A DNA stretch of 5,557 nt from Desulfocapsa sp. GTDB lineage: Bacteria > Desulfobacterota > Desulfobulbia > Desulfobulbales > Desulfocapsaceae. The notes beneath the pieces were generated by a model. It saw only the letters and a list, made by a program, of their open reading frames with translations, did not search any database and had not been told where the DNA came from. Below, piece by piece: positions 1-5,510 of the stretch. Every line of letters begins with the position of its first letter. The stretch's first letter is position 1. The stretch is taken from the NCBI GenBank assembly GCA_020717935.1, contig DYDK01000124.1:1-5557 (forward strand), written 5' to 3'. The position numbers and the translations under genes are program-made.

Positions 1-134
1 TCTCTTTTTGTCGGCTTTGTTCGAGAAATTCCTGGGAAGAAATAAAGTTTTTAAGAAAGTCAAGTAGATTGGCACAGGTTTTGGAAAGCAGGTTCCATGC
101 CAGTTTGACAATTTTTTTCAAGAAATTTAGCCAT
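1..134 (-). CDS. Small gene, 3' end outside window, frame interrupted at an A7 run
   Basis: I do not recognise this gene. An ATG at 132-134 sits 5 nt downstream of a near-perfect Shine-Dalgarno sequence (AAAGGAGG, 140-147) and about 40 nt downstream of a plausible promoter, so initiation here is credible. Read without interruption it gives only 24 residues (MAKFLEKNCQ...) and stops at 60-62. After GAA there is a run of seven A (plus-strand T112-T118). If the run counts as six, the frame stays open to the window edge and gives about 44 residues: MAKFLEKIVK, then LAWNLLSKTC, then ANLLDFLKNF. That reading is amphipathic and looks far more protein-like than the 24-residue version. The third frame is also open to the edge, so openness alone proves little. 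Explanations are a one-base indel (decaying gene or sequencing error in a homopolymer) or slippage on the A run. Function unknown. Confidence 0.42.
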
Positions 135-139
135 GCTGT

Positions 140-147
140 CCTCCTTT
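140..147 (-). promoter_or_regulatory. Strong Shine-Dalgarno for the small gene at 134
   Basis: On the minus strand AAAGGAGG is followed by ACAGC and ATG, a 5-nt spacing. It is the longest anti-16S match at any start in the window. This site is the main reason to treat the short reading frame to its left as a gene rather than chance. Confidence 0.6.
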
Positions 148-161
148 GAGAAATAGATGTG

Positions 162-208
162 TTACAAGTAAACCGCATGGTTGTATATAACATGAACATT
201 CTGTAATT
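162..208. repeat. 47-nt direct repeat, copy 1
   Basis: Identical to 5511-5557 at 46 of 47 positions; the only difference is G179 against A5528. Both copies have the same orientation and lie about 5.35 kb apart. The sequence is AT-rich and holds small inverted motifs: TTAC-AA-GTAA at its left end, TACAA (163-167) against TTGTA (181-185), and the first part of the 10-bp palindrome TGTAATTACA (202-211). To the left the match stops abruptly at T162. To the right its true length is unknown because copy 2 is cut by the window end. On the minus strand it is the promoter region of the small gene at 134. Confidence 0.85.
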
Positions 209-212
209 ACAA
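184..212 (-). promoter_or_regulatory. Probable sigma-70 promoter of the small gene
   Basis: On the minus strand TTGTAA (207-212) and TATATA (184-189) are separated by 17 nt, each matching 4 of 6 consensus positions. Transcription would start near 177 and leave a leader of about 43 nt before the ATG at 134, which contains the strong ribosome binding site. AT-rich DNA gives such matches by chance; the consistent promoter, leader and Shine-Dalgarno arrangement raises the likelihood. Nearly all of it lies inside the repeated 47-nt sequence, so the second copy should carry much the same promoter. Confidence 0.4.
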
Positions 213-268
213 TAAGTTGATTCGTTTTTGATGCGTTAAGTTAATGACATTGGCCTGCAACTCACAAC

Positions 269-838
269 TTACGATTCACTCTTGACCACATAAGGCAGCA
301 TGGCTTTAAATTCAGGGGTTCCAGCCCGTCCCAGGAGTTCATAAATAATCATTTCCGCAGACCCGACAACAGCGCCAGCATCTCGAAGACGGGCCAGCCC
401 CAACTCATAATTGGCCTTGGTTCGTGACGAGACCGCATCGGCCACCACCCAGGGGGTCAGTCCTAATTCCAGGGCGCCCATAGCTGTCTGATAGATACAA
501 ATATGGGTCTCGACTCCGACGAGAATAAGCGTGTTCACCGGTTCCGGCAATTCATTGACCAAGGCCCGGGTAGCGGAATGAGAAAGGGCATTAAATTCGG
601 TTTTATCAAGACAGGGAATCCCCTCCATCATCGCTTCCAGTTCGGAAACATACGGTCCCAGCCCTTTTTTATACTGGGTATTGGCAATAATAGGCATCTT
701 CAAGATACGGGCACAGGCCAGCAAGCGACTGATATTGGCAACGACCCGATTGGCCTCATGGATATGAATCATCAGGCTCTGTTGCGGATCGATAAGATGG
801 AGACAACACTGCTCAGGTCGAAGAAGGAAGCTGGTCAT
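269..838 (-). CDS. Isochorismatase-family cysteine hydrolase
   Basis: A 189-residue single-domain protein of the isochorismatase-like hydrolase superfamily, probably cytosolic. The catalytic triad is visible: Asp17 in LIDPQQSL, Lys79 in CLDKTEFNAL, and nucleophile Cys114 in GVETHICIYQTA, which also holds the conserved segment before the cysteine. The C-terminal VVADAVSSRT segment and the following helix are typical too. It resembles the YcaC or nicotinamidase-like branch of uncharacterised hydrolases more than true isochorismatase, since there is no aryl-carrier domain and no siderophore gene nearby; the substrate cannot be named. The frame is open up to 952, into the upstream terminator. I chose the Met at 838 because it places Asp17 at the usual distance from the N-terminus. 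An upstream Met at 889 has a better ribosome site (AGGTG) and would add 17 residues not typical of the family. It lies downstream of the actP terminator and is probably its own unit; no convincing promoter or terminator was found. Confidence 0.88.
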   Translation of the reverse strand: MTSFLLRPEQCCLHLIDPQQSLMIHIHEANRVVANISRLLACARILKMPIIANTQYKKGLGPYVSELEAMMEGIPCLDKTEFNALSHSATRALVNELPEPVNTLILVGVETHICIYQTAMGALELGLTPWVVADAVSSRTKANYELGLARLRDAGAVVGSAEMIIYELLGRAGTPEFKAMLPYVVKSES

Positions 839-954
839 GGATTTCACGCACTGTAAAAACTGGATAAATGTATACCTACATCCTGACATCAAACACCTAA
901 AGTTCAAAATTGTATAAACTTTATGACGCTCTTGCCACTCTTTTTTATGCAATC

Positions 955-994
955 AAAAAAAAGCCCCTTGGCTTTTATGCCAAGGGGCTTTTTT
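955..994. terminator. Strong intrinsic terminator after actP
   Basis: A perfect 10-bp GC-rich stem (963-972 with 979-988) encloses a 6-nt loop and is flanked by eight A on the left and six T on the right. Read on the minus strand the stem is followed by a T run, 17 nt past the actP stop, so it ends the DUF485-actP transcript. The A and T flanks make it usable in both directions. It also separates actP from the isochorismatase-family gene. Confidence 0.93.
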
Positions 995-1010
995 GACAAC
1001 AAACTACCGA

Positions 1011-3038
1011 TCAATGCACATTTGCGGCTTCAGCATTGATACCTGTGTTCTGGCGGACATACAGCTCGTCCCACATCTCTTCTGCCCGTTTATCCTTGGT
1101 GAGCAGAGAAAAGATGATAACACAGAGGAAACCTAAGGGGATGGAAAGCAGACCAGGATTCTTGAGTAAGAAGAACGGTTTCTCCAGACCAGCCATGCTG
1201 GTCGTTTGACCGGCAAACTTTTTCAGCTCACCCTCGGCCTTGGTAATTGCCTTATCTTGGGCAGCGATCTCCTTTTCAATCTTGGCCTTTTCAGCAGCAT
1301 CGGTCACCGTCGCCAATTTCTCCTGAAGAGCGGCCTTTTTCGCCGGAGCCCCAAGAGAGGCGGGTGCCGCCGCTACAGCCGGTTCCGCCTTGGGACAGGT
1401 CGCGAACAACTCACACATCAAACCACCACTGACAACAGCAGCCTTGGCCTCAACCGCAGGCGCTCCTTCCATGACCTTCTTAGCCGCGCCAAGTACTGCC
1501 TTGGGATAGGTCATATTGGGGGAGATCATTACCAGGCCAATGGCAGTAATCGAGCCAATGAGCATGCCGGAAATGATACCGGTAGTGTTACACTTCTTCC
1601 AATACAGAGTCAGGAATACCGCGGGCAGATTGGACGAAGCGGCAACGGCAAAGGCTAAGGCCACCAGATGGGCCACATTCTGACCTTTGGCCAAAATACC
1701 AACCGTAATGGCCATCGCCCCTACAATCAGAGAGGAGACACGAGCAGCGACAACCTGCTCTTTTTGAGAAGCATGATCGCCCTTGATAACCCCCACATAA
1801 ATGTCATGGGCCATGGCGGAAGCTGAAGCCAATACCAGACCGGCAACAACGGCAACGATGGTGGCAAAAGCCACAGCGGCAACAAAGGCAAGAAAGAAGT
1901 TGCCAAGCATGGAATCAGCGCCACCGCCAAGATATTGTGCCAACAGTGGGCCGGCCATATTGCCGCCTGGATCCATGGCGGCAATCTTGGCAGGGCCAAC
2001 CAGCATAGCGGCGCCAGACCCGAGGAACAGAGTCAGGACATAAAAGCCGCCAATAATGGCCATGGCCCAGATAACAGAGGTTCGGGCCGCCTGGGCCGAA
2101 GGAACGGTAAAGAAACGCATCAAGATATGAGGCATACCCGCAGTCCCCAGTACCAGAGCCATACCGAGAGAGATCTGATCAATGGGGTTTTTCAGAAACA
2201 GGCCGGGCTCAAGGAAGCGTTGGCCCAATTCTTCAGGGGACATGTTGGCCGCTTTCGCACCAAGCAGTTTTACCATCTGATCGATAACATCTTTATCACT
2301 TACCACAGCCTGCAAATAGGCGGGCAGGCTAAAGCCATAGGGCGACCAGACCAAAAACACCAGAATCAAAGAGGCGGTTACCAGCAGGACAGCCTTGGTG
2401 ATCTGCACCCAGGTCGTGGCCTTCATACCGCCAAAAACGACATAGGCCAGCATCAGGAGACCAACACCAATCACTGAAATCTCATAATCAATACCGATGA
2501 GGGTTTTGATCAAAACGCCACCGCCCACCATCTGTGCTGTCAGATAAAAGGTGGAAACGGTAATAGTGGACAGAGCGGCCACGACCTTGGTCTTCTTGGG
2601 ATCATTACGGAAAGCGAGAATGTCGCCCATGGTATATTTACCGATATTCCGGCAGGGCTCGGCAATGACCAGCAAAACGGTTATGTAGGCCACCAGCCAG
2701 CCTACCGAGTACATGAATCCATCAAAGCCATAGAGGGAGATCAGTCCAGCAATGCCCAAAAAAGACGCGGCGGACAGATAATCACCGGCAATAGCCCAGC
2801 CGTTCTGAATGCCAGTAACGGAACGACCAGCCGCATAAAACTCGGAGGTGCTGTGGGTCGTTCGGGCCGCCCAGAAGGTAATGGCCATGGTGATGGCGAT
2901 GATAACGCCGAACACCGCAAAGGTCATCCATTTGAACTCATCCGCAACCGCGCCAGTATCGGCATAAGCGATCCCAGCCGAGCTTGTGGCCAGCATCGTT
3001 GCCGCCATGAAAGCAAAATTTTTCTTTATTTTCGTCAT
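1011..3038 (-). CDS. actP: Cation/acetate symporter ActP (SSS family) with periplasmic insertion
   Basis: An inner-membrane sodium:solute symporter of 675 residues that imports acetate and related short monocarboxylates with a cation. An N-terminal signal-like segment (residues 1-26, possible cleavage after AYA) precedes the first membrane helix, as in E. coli ActP. Family motifs are clear: GDYLSAASFLG (85-95), FGGMKATTWVQ (202-212), GTAGMPHILMRFFTV (298-312), ASASAMAHDIYV (404-415) and AFAVAASSNLP (462-472). It is about 125 residues longer than the 549-residue E. coli protein as I recall it. The extra length lies mostly between the last two membrane helices (about 508-622): an Ala/Lys/Glu-rich stretch with two cysteines (542, 548) and a predicted coiled coil (about 565-608). 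The start codon is 3 nt past the DUF485 stop; its ribosome site GGGAG (3047-3051) lies inside the end of that gene, so translation is probably coupled. SSS paralogues differ in substrate preference, so acetate is likely rather than proven. Confidence 0.93.
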   Translation of the reverse strand: MTKIKKNFAFMAATMLATSSAGIAYADTGAVADEFKWMTFAVFGVIIAITMAITFWAARTTHSTSEFYAAGRSVTGIQNGWAIAGDYLSAASFLGIAGLISLYGFDGFMYSVGWLVAYITVLLVIAEPCRNIGKYTMGDILAFRNDPKKTKVVAALSTITVSTFYLTAQMVGGGVLIKTLIGIDYEISVIGVGLLMLAYVVFGGMKATTWVQITKAVLLVTASLILVFLVWSPYGFSLPAYLQAVVSDKDVIDQMVKLLGAKAANMSPEELGQRFLEPGLFLKNPIDQISLGMALVLGTAGMPHILMRFFTVPSAQAARTSVIWAMAIIGGFYVLTLFLGSGAAMLVGPAKIAAMDPGGNMAGPLLAQYLGGGADSMLGNFFLAFVAAVAFATIVAVVAGLVLASASAMAHDIYVGVIKGDHASQKEQVVAARVSSLIVGAMAITVGILAKGQNVAHLVALAFAVAASSNLPAVFLTLYWKKCNTTGIISGMLIGSITAIGLVMISPNMTYPKAVLGAAKKVMEGAPAVEAKAAVVSGGLMCELFATCPKAEPAVAAAPASLGAPAKKAALQEKLATVTDAAEKAKIEKEIAAQDKAITKAEGELKKFAGQTTSMAGLEKPFFLLKNPGLLSIPLGFLCVIIFSLLTKDKRAEEMWDELYVRQNTGINAEAANVH

Positions 3039-3041
3039 TTT

Positions 3042-3362
3042 CTAAGCTCCCAATTTATGCGCGTCATTGATGATTGCCTGGGCCATGACATCAAATTGCT
3101 TATTGGCCTTCTGCGAATAGATAAAAGCAATCGTCCAAGCCACGACAAACTCTGACAGCGCAAACAAAATACCGACATTGACCACACCCCAGACCTTGAT
3201 CTTGAACAGATCCTGAAAATAGGCGGCGCCGATGGGCAACATAAAATAATAAACCGTTGACAGGAGCATTAACCCCCATAAAAATGAGGTTTTCTTTCGA
3301 TGCAACTCCTGAAACCGGGGGTCAGTATCAATGGCCGCCCAGTTCATTTCGCGCTTTGACAT
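3042..3362 (-). CDS. yjcH: DUF485 (YjcH-like) inner-membrane protein, partner of ActP
   Basis: A 106-residue membrane protein of the DUF485 family, which in many proteobacteria is encoded directly upstream of acetate symporters. The expected pattern is present: a polar N-terminus with FQELHRKKTSF, a first membrane helix (about 27-49, ending near YYFMLP), a short linker, a second helix starting at VWGVVNVGILFAL (about 57-82), and the typical end YSQKANKQFD followed by a short cytoplasmic tail. Its exact biochemical role is not established; the fixed gene order suggests it supports the transporter. The start is well supported by GGAGGAG (3368-3374) with a 5-nt gap. It is the first gene of a two-gene operon with actP and has a near-consensus promoter about 100 nt upstream. 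Confidence 0.92.
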   Translation of the reverse strand: MSKREMNWAAIDTDPRFQELHRKKTSFLWGLMLLSTVYYFMLPIGAAYFQDLFKIKVWGVVNVGILFALSEFVVAWTIAFIYSQKANKQFDVMAQAIINDAHKLGA

Positions 3363-3459
3363 TCTTTCTCCTCCAATACATTAAATTTACCAGCAACTCT
3401 TGATTGAGTCCGCATCCAAACTCCACATTTCTCAACACTTTCCGTTGAAAAATTTCGTT

Positions 3460-3489
3460 TGTATAGCATAAAATCTGTATGGGTGTCAA
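3460..3489 (-). promoter_or_regulatory. Sigma-70 promoter of the DUF485-actP operon
   Basis: On the minus strand a perfect -35 TTGACA (3484-3489) is followed after 18 nt by TATACA (3460-3465). An overlapping TATGCT is the alternative -10, but its spacing of 13 nt is poor. Transcription would begin near 3453, giving a leader of roughly 90 nt before the DUF485 start at 3362. This is the best promoter match in the window and indicates the transporter operon is not simply read through from ilvC. Confidence 0.7.
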
Positions 3490-3493
3490 CAAA

Positions 3494-3511
3494 GCTGAAC
3501 GGTCATTCAGC
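3494..3511. promoter_or_regulatory. Inverted repeat just upstream of the DUF485-actP -35 box
   Basis: GCTGAA and TTCAGC form a perfect 6-bp inverted repeat with a 6-nt centre, ending 4 nt from the -35 hexamer. It could be a binding site for an activator or repressor of the acetate-transport operon. It could also be a weak terminator for ilvC, whose stop is 35 nt further upstream; the following TTTGTTG is a poor T run, so a regulatory site fits about as well. No better ilvC terminator was found in the spacer. Confidence 0.35.
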
Positions 3512-3545
3512 AAAAACACCCGTCTATCTCCAGAAAAACAGCCCC

Positions 3546-5018
3546 TTAACGAATGGCCTTCATCGAACTCATAAACGAACGCAACCCCTCGCCTATCATC
3601 TCAACACCGGTGAAACGGATGGCCTTATTGACCGCAATCAGCTTGATATTATCAACACCGTTATCCTTGACCTTCAAGCCCTTGCCGATCACATCGGCGC
3701 CAATTTTTTCCATAAAATCAGCAAGCAGGGGCACTGCCGCATGGGCAAAGAGATAACAGCCATATTCAGCGGTATCCGAGATCACCACATTCATCTCATA
3801 CAACTTCTTCCGGGCAATGGTATTAGCAATGAGTGGCACCTCATGCAGGGACTCATAATAGGCCGACTCCTCCTTGATACCGGCGGCGACCATAGTGTCA
3901 AAGGCCAGTTCCACACCCGCTTTGACCATGGCAACCATCAGAATTCCATGATCAAAATACTCCTGCTCAGGGATGGCGGCAGTTGTGGACTCCGCCTGCT
4001 CAAAAGCGGTCTTGGCAGTCTCAGCCCGCCATTTCAGGAGCTTGACATCGTCCTTGGCCCAGTCCTTCATCATGGCCTTGGAAAAATCACCAGACGAAAT
4101 ATCATCCATGTGTTTTTCAAAAAGCGGCCGCAAAATGGCCTTCAACTCTTCAGACAGATCAAAGGCAACAATTTTGGCCGGATTGGAAAGACGATCCATC
4201 ATATTGATGATTCCGCCATGCTTGAGGGCCTCGGTAATGGTTTCCCAACCCTGCTGAATCAGCTTGGAGGCATACCCCGCCTCAATCTTTTTCTCCACCA
4301 TCTTATTGAAGCAGAGAATGGAGCCGGCTTGGAGCATTCCGCAGAGAATGGTCTGCTCACCCATAAGATCCGACTTGACTTCGGCCACAAAAGAAGACTG
4401 GAGCACGCCAGCCCGATCCGCTCCGGTGCCGCAGGCATAAGCCTTGGCCAGTTCCCAACCTTTACCTTGTGGATCGTTTTCACGATGAACGGCAATAAGG
4501 GTGGGCACCCCAAAACCGCGCTTATACTCCTCTCGCACCTCGGTTCCCGGGGACTTGGGAGCAACCATGATAACCGTCAAATCAGAGCGAATCTCCATCC
4601 CCTCTTCGACAATATTGAAACCATGTGAATAGGAGAGACAGGCCCCTTTCTTCATCAATGGCATGATAGCCGTCACGACCTTGGTATGCTGTTTGTCTGG
4701 AGTCAGATTGATGACCAGATCGGCCTTGGGAATCAGCTTTTCAAAAGTGCTCACGGTGAAACCATTGCCACTGGCGTTCTTAAAAGACTGCCGTTTTTCG
4801 CTGATGGCCGCCTCACGCAGGGCGTAGGAAACATCCAAGCCGCTGTCACGCAAGTTCAAGCCCTGATTCAAGCCCTGGGCGCCGCAACCAACAATGACGA
4901 TTTTCTTGCCCCGCAAGGCCTCAACGCCATTAAATTCAGACGAATCCATGAACCGGCATTGTCCCAGTTCTTGTAGTTGCAGACGAAGCGGCAGGCTGTT
5001 AAAATAATTTTTTCCCAT
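3546..5018 (-). CDS. ilvC: Ketol-acid reductoisomerase, class II (NADP+)
   Basis: Cytosolic enzyme converting 2-acetolactate or 2-aceto-2-hydroxybutyrate to the dihydroxy acids of valine/leucine and isoleucine synthesis, using NADPH and Mg2+. At 490 residues it is the long class II form and is collinear with E. coli IlvC (491 residues). The Rossmann nucleotide loop is [10 protein letters not shown] (44-53). Cofactor-phosphate residues Arg68, Arg76 and Ser78 are present. Active-site residues match E. coli numbering exactly: His132, Lys155, Asp217, Glu221, Glu389, Glu393 and Ser414. The duplicated knotted C-terminal domain is complete. The ATG at 5018 has AAGGAG (5025-5030) at 6-nt spacing and aligns with the E. 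coli N-terminus ([12 protein letters not shown]). It stands alone, without ilvBN, ilvD or leuA beside it, and has its own promoter and a leader hairpin. No branched-chain leader peptide typical of attenuation was seen. Confidence 0.97.
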   Translation of the reverse strand: MGKNYFNSLPLRLQLQELGQCRFMDSSEFNGVEALRGKKIVIVGCGAQGLNQGLNLRDSGLDVSYALREAAISEKRQSFKNASGNGFTVSTFEKLIPKADLVINLTPDKQHTKVVTAIMPLMKKGACLSYSHGFNIVEEGMEIRSDLTVIMVAPKSPGTEVREEYKRGFGVPTLIAVHRENDPQGKGWELAKAYACGTGADRAGVLQSSFVAEVKSDLMGEQTILCGMLQAGSILCFNKMVEKKIEAGYASKLIQQGWETITEALKHGGIINMMDRLSNPAKIVAFDLSEELKAILRPLFEKHMDDISSGDFSKAMMKDWAKDDVKLLKWRAETAKTAFEQAESTTAAIPEQEYFDHGILMVAMVKAGVELAFDTMVAAGIKEESAYYESLHEVPLIANTIARKKLYEMNVVISDTAEYGCYLFAHAAVPLLADFMEKIGADVIGKGLKVKDNGVDNIKLIAVNKAIRFTGVEMIGEGLRSFMSSMKAIR

Positions 5019-5064
5019 TTTATTCTCCTTATTTTTGAATTACTAAATAGAGTTATCAATGTGT

Positions 5065-5099
5065 TTCCATGGACGCTTCTTTATGAAGCGCCCATGGAA
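5065..5099 (-). promoter_or_regulatory. 15-bp hairpin in the ilvC leader
   Basis: Arms 5065-5079 and 5085-5099 pair over 15 positions around a 5-nt loop. At the one non-matching position (A5073 against C5091) a minus-strand RNA would have a G-U wobble, while a plus-strand RNA would have an A-C mismatch, so the structure is complete only in the ilvC mRNA. No T run follows, so it is not an intrinsic terminator. It lies 47 nt upstream of the ilvC start and close to the predicted 5' end. It may stabilise the mRNA or, as DNA, serve as an operator. Confidence 0.6.
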
Positions 5100-5117
5100 T
5101 GAATACAATAACTCCAT

Positions 5118-5145
5118 AGCATAGTCAGATTTAATATCGCGTCAA
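5118..5145 (-). promoter_or_regulatory. Probable ilvC promoter
   Basis: On the minus strand TTGACG (5140-5145, 5 of 6) is followed after 16 nt by TATGCT (5118-5123, 4 of 6). The start would be near 5111, giving a leader of about 92 nt that begins roughly a dozen bases before the hairpin. The same TATGCTAT string occurs at the DUF485-actP promoter. Spacing is one base short of ideal, so confidence is moderate. Confidence 0.45.
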
Positions 5146-5324
5146 GCAAGAGTTCACGAATGACCATGTAAATCTCGATAAACAGTCAAAGTTCTTATTC
5201 CACTTCGCATTCAAGTCGGACACTTTCGTCGACTTGAATACATGGCTCCTCACCATGCTCCCTTTCCTCCTTCGTCGTCATTCGCTTACCTTCTCGCTGT
5301 CAATGTGCATGCCATCTGGCATTA
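5146..5324. other. Non-coding, hairpin-rich stretch upstream of ilvC
   Basis: No convincing gene is present. Structures seen are a 10-bp perfect stem (5209-5218 with 5230-5239, 11-nt loop), an adjacent 5-bp stem (5241-5245 with 5253-5257, 7-nt loop), and ATGCCA-TC-TGGCAT (5309-5322) just outside the MITE-like element. On the minus strand the segment around 5246-5270 is purine-rich with several GGA triplets. A minus-strand TTGACA at 5298-5303 has no matching -10 at normal spacing. Short minus-strand frames of 41 codons (from 5256) and 28 codons (from 5281) overlap the hairpins and are not supported as genes. Confidence 0.55.
5209..5257 (-). ncRNA. Tandem hairpins, possible structured RNA
   Basis: Reading the minus strand, CATGG-(7 nt)-CCATG is followed after one base by a perfect 10-bp stem with an 11-nt loop. 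The first loop (TGAGGAG) and the single strand before it contain several GGA triplets, the kind of motif bound by CsrA/RsmA proteins. There is no clear promoter or terminator, so this may equally be DNA-level palindromes or debris of a mobile element. Low confidence as an RNA gene. Confidence 0.2.
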
Positions 5325-5510
5325 GGGCCTCGGCAAGAATAAATTGTTCCGTATTGCGCAGGATTTTCAGTCATCCCCCAAGGGGACTTCCTACGGGGCG
5401 TATTCGAGGAGCGGAAAGAGGCGCATAGCAGGGCTATGTAACTCTTTTCGCGACGAAGAAGATGACTGAAAAGACCAGCAAAACGGGATGATTTATTCTT
5501 GCCGAGGCCC
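5325..5510. mobile_element. MITE-like 186-nt inverted-repeat element
   Basis: The ends are a perfect 20-bp inverted repeat (5325-5344 with 5491-5510, outermost bases GGGCCTCGGC). The symmetry continues inward imperfectly and resumes with a perfect 12-bp block (5364-5375 with 5461-5472). Inside are further hairpins: CCCC-AA-GGGG (5376-5385), a 10-bp stem with one wobble (5411-5420 with 5442-5451), and CATAGC-AGG-GCTATG (5424-5438) nested in it. No transposase is encoded. TTA occurs on both sides (5322-5324 and 5511-5513), compatible with a 3-bp TNA target duplication like that of some IS5-family groups. The size, terminal repeats and lack of coding fit a non-autonomous MITE; a large REP/BIME-like palindromic unit is the alternative. 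The mobilising family is a guess. Confidence 0.6.

Noticed and set aside
213..271. 7-bp inverted repeat (TAAGTTG with CAACTTA) around the stop of the isochorismatase-family gene
   Set aside because: The loop is about 45 nt and no T run follows, so it is not a credible terminator; a match of this length is expected by chance in AT-rich DNA.
839..952. N-terminal extension of the isochorismatase-family protein up to 952
   Set aside because: The extension reaches into the actP terminator's T run and has no family similarity. The start at 838 fits the family length; the Met at 889 remains possible because it has an AGGTG site.
3459..4628. 389-codon plus-strand frame opposite ilvC
   Set aside because: It is an antisense shadow of a fully conserved ilvC; its low-complexity His/Gly/Leu-rich translation is typical of the complement of coding DNA.
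5030..5060. TTGATA-17-AAAAAT as an ilvC promoter close to the start codon
   Set aside because: Transcription would begin at or inside the ribosome binding site, and the -10 match is poor; the pair at 5118-5145 gives a normal leader.
5131..5256. 41-codon minus-strand frame beginning MVRSHVFKST with a purine-rich sequence upstream
   Set aside because: The frame covers a perfect 10-bp hairpin, its Shine-Dalgarno spacing is long (9 nt), it runs into the ilvC promoter and its composition suggests no protein family.
5195..5281. 28-codon acidic minus-strand frame (MTTKEEREHG...) whose ATG overlaps the TGA of a frame ending MHIDSEKVSE
   Set aside because: The ATGA overlap resembles translational coupling, but the frame is very short, has only a weak ribosome site, and the upstream frame runs out of the inverted-repeat element. 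It could be a remnant of a mobile-element gene; nothing supports expression.
5325..5510. Integron attC site
   Set aside because: It has the right general look of a long imperfect palindrome, but no paired core sites of the GTTRRRY type at its ends, no integrase and no cassette arrangement are present.
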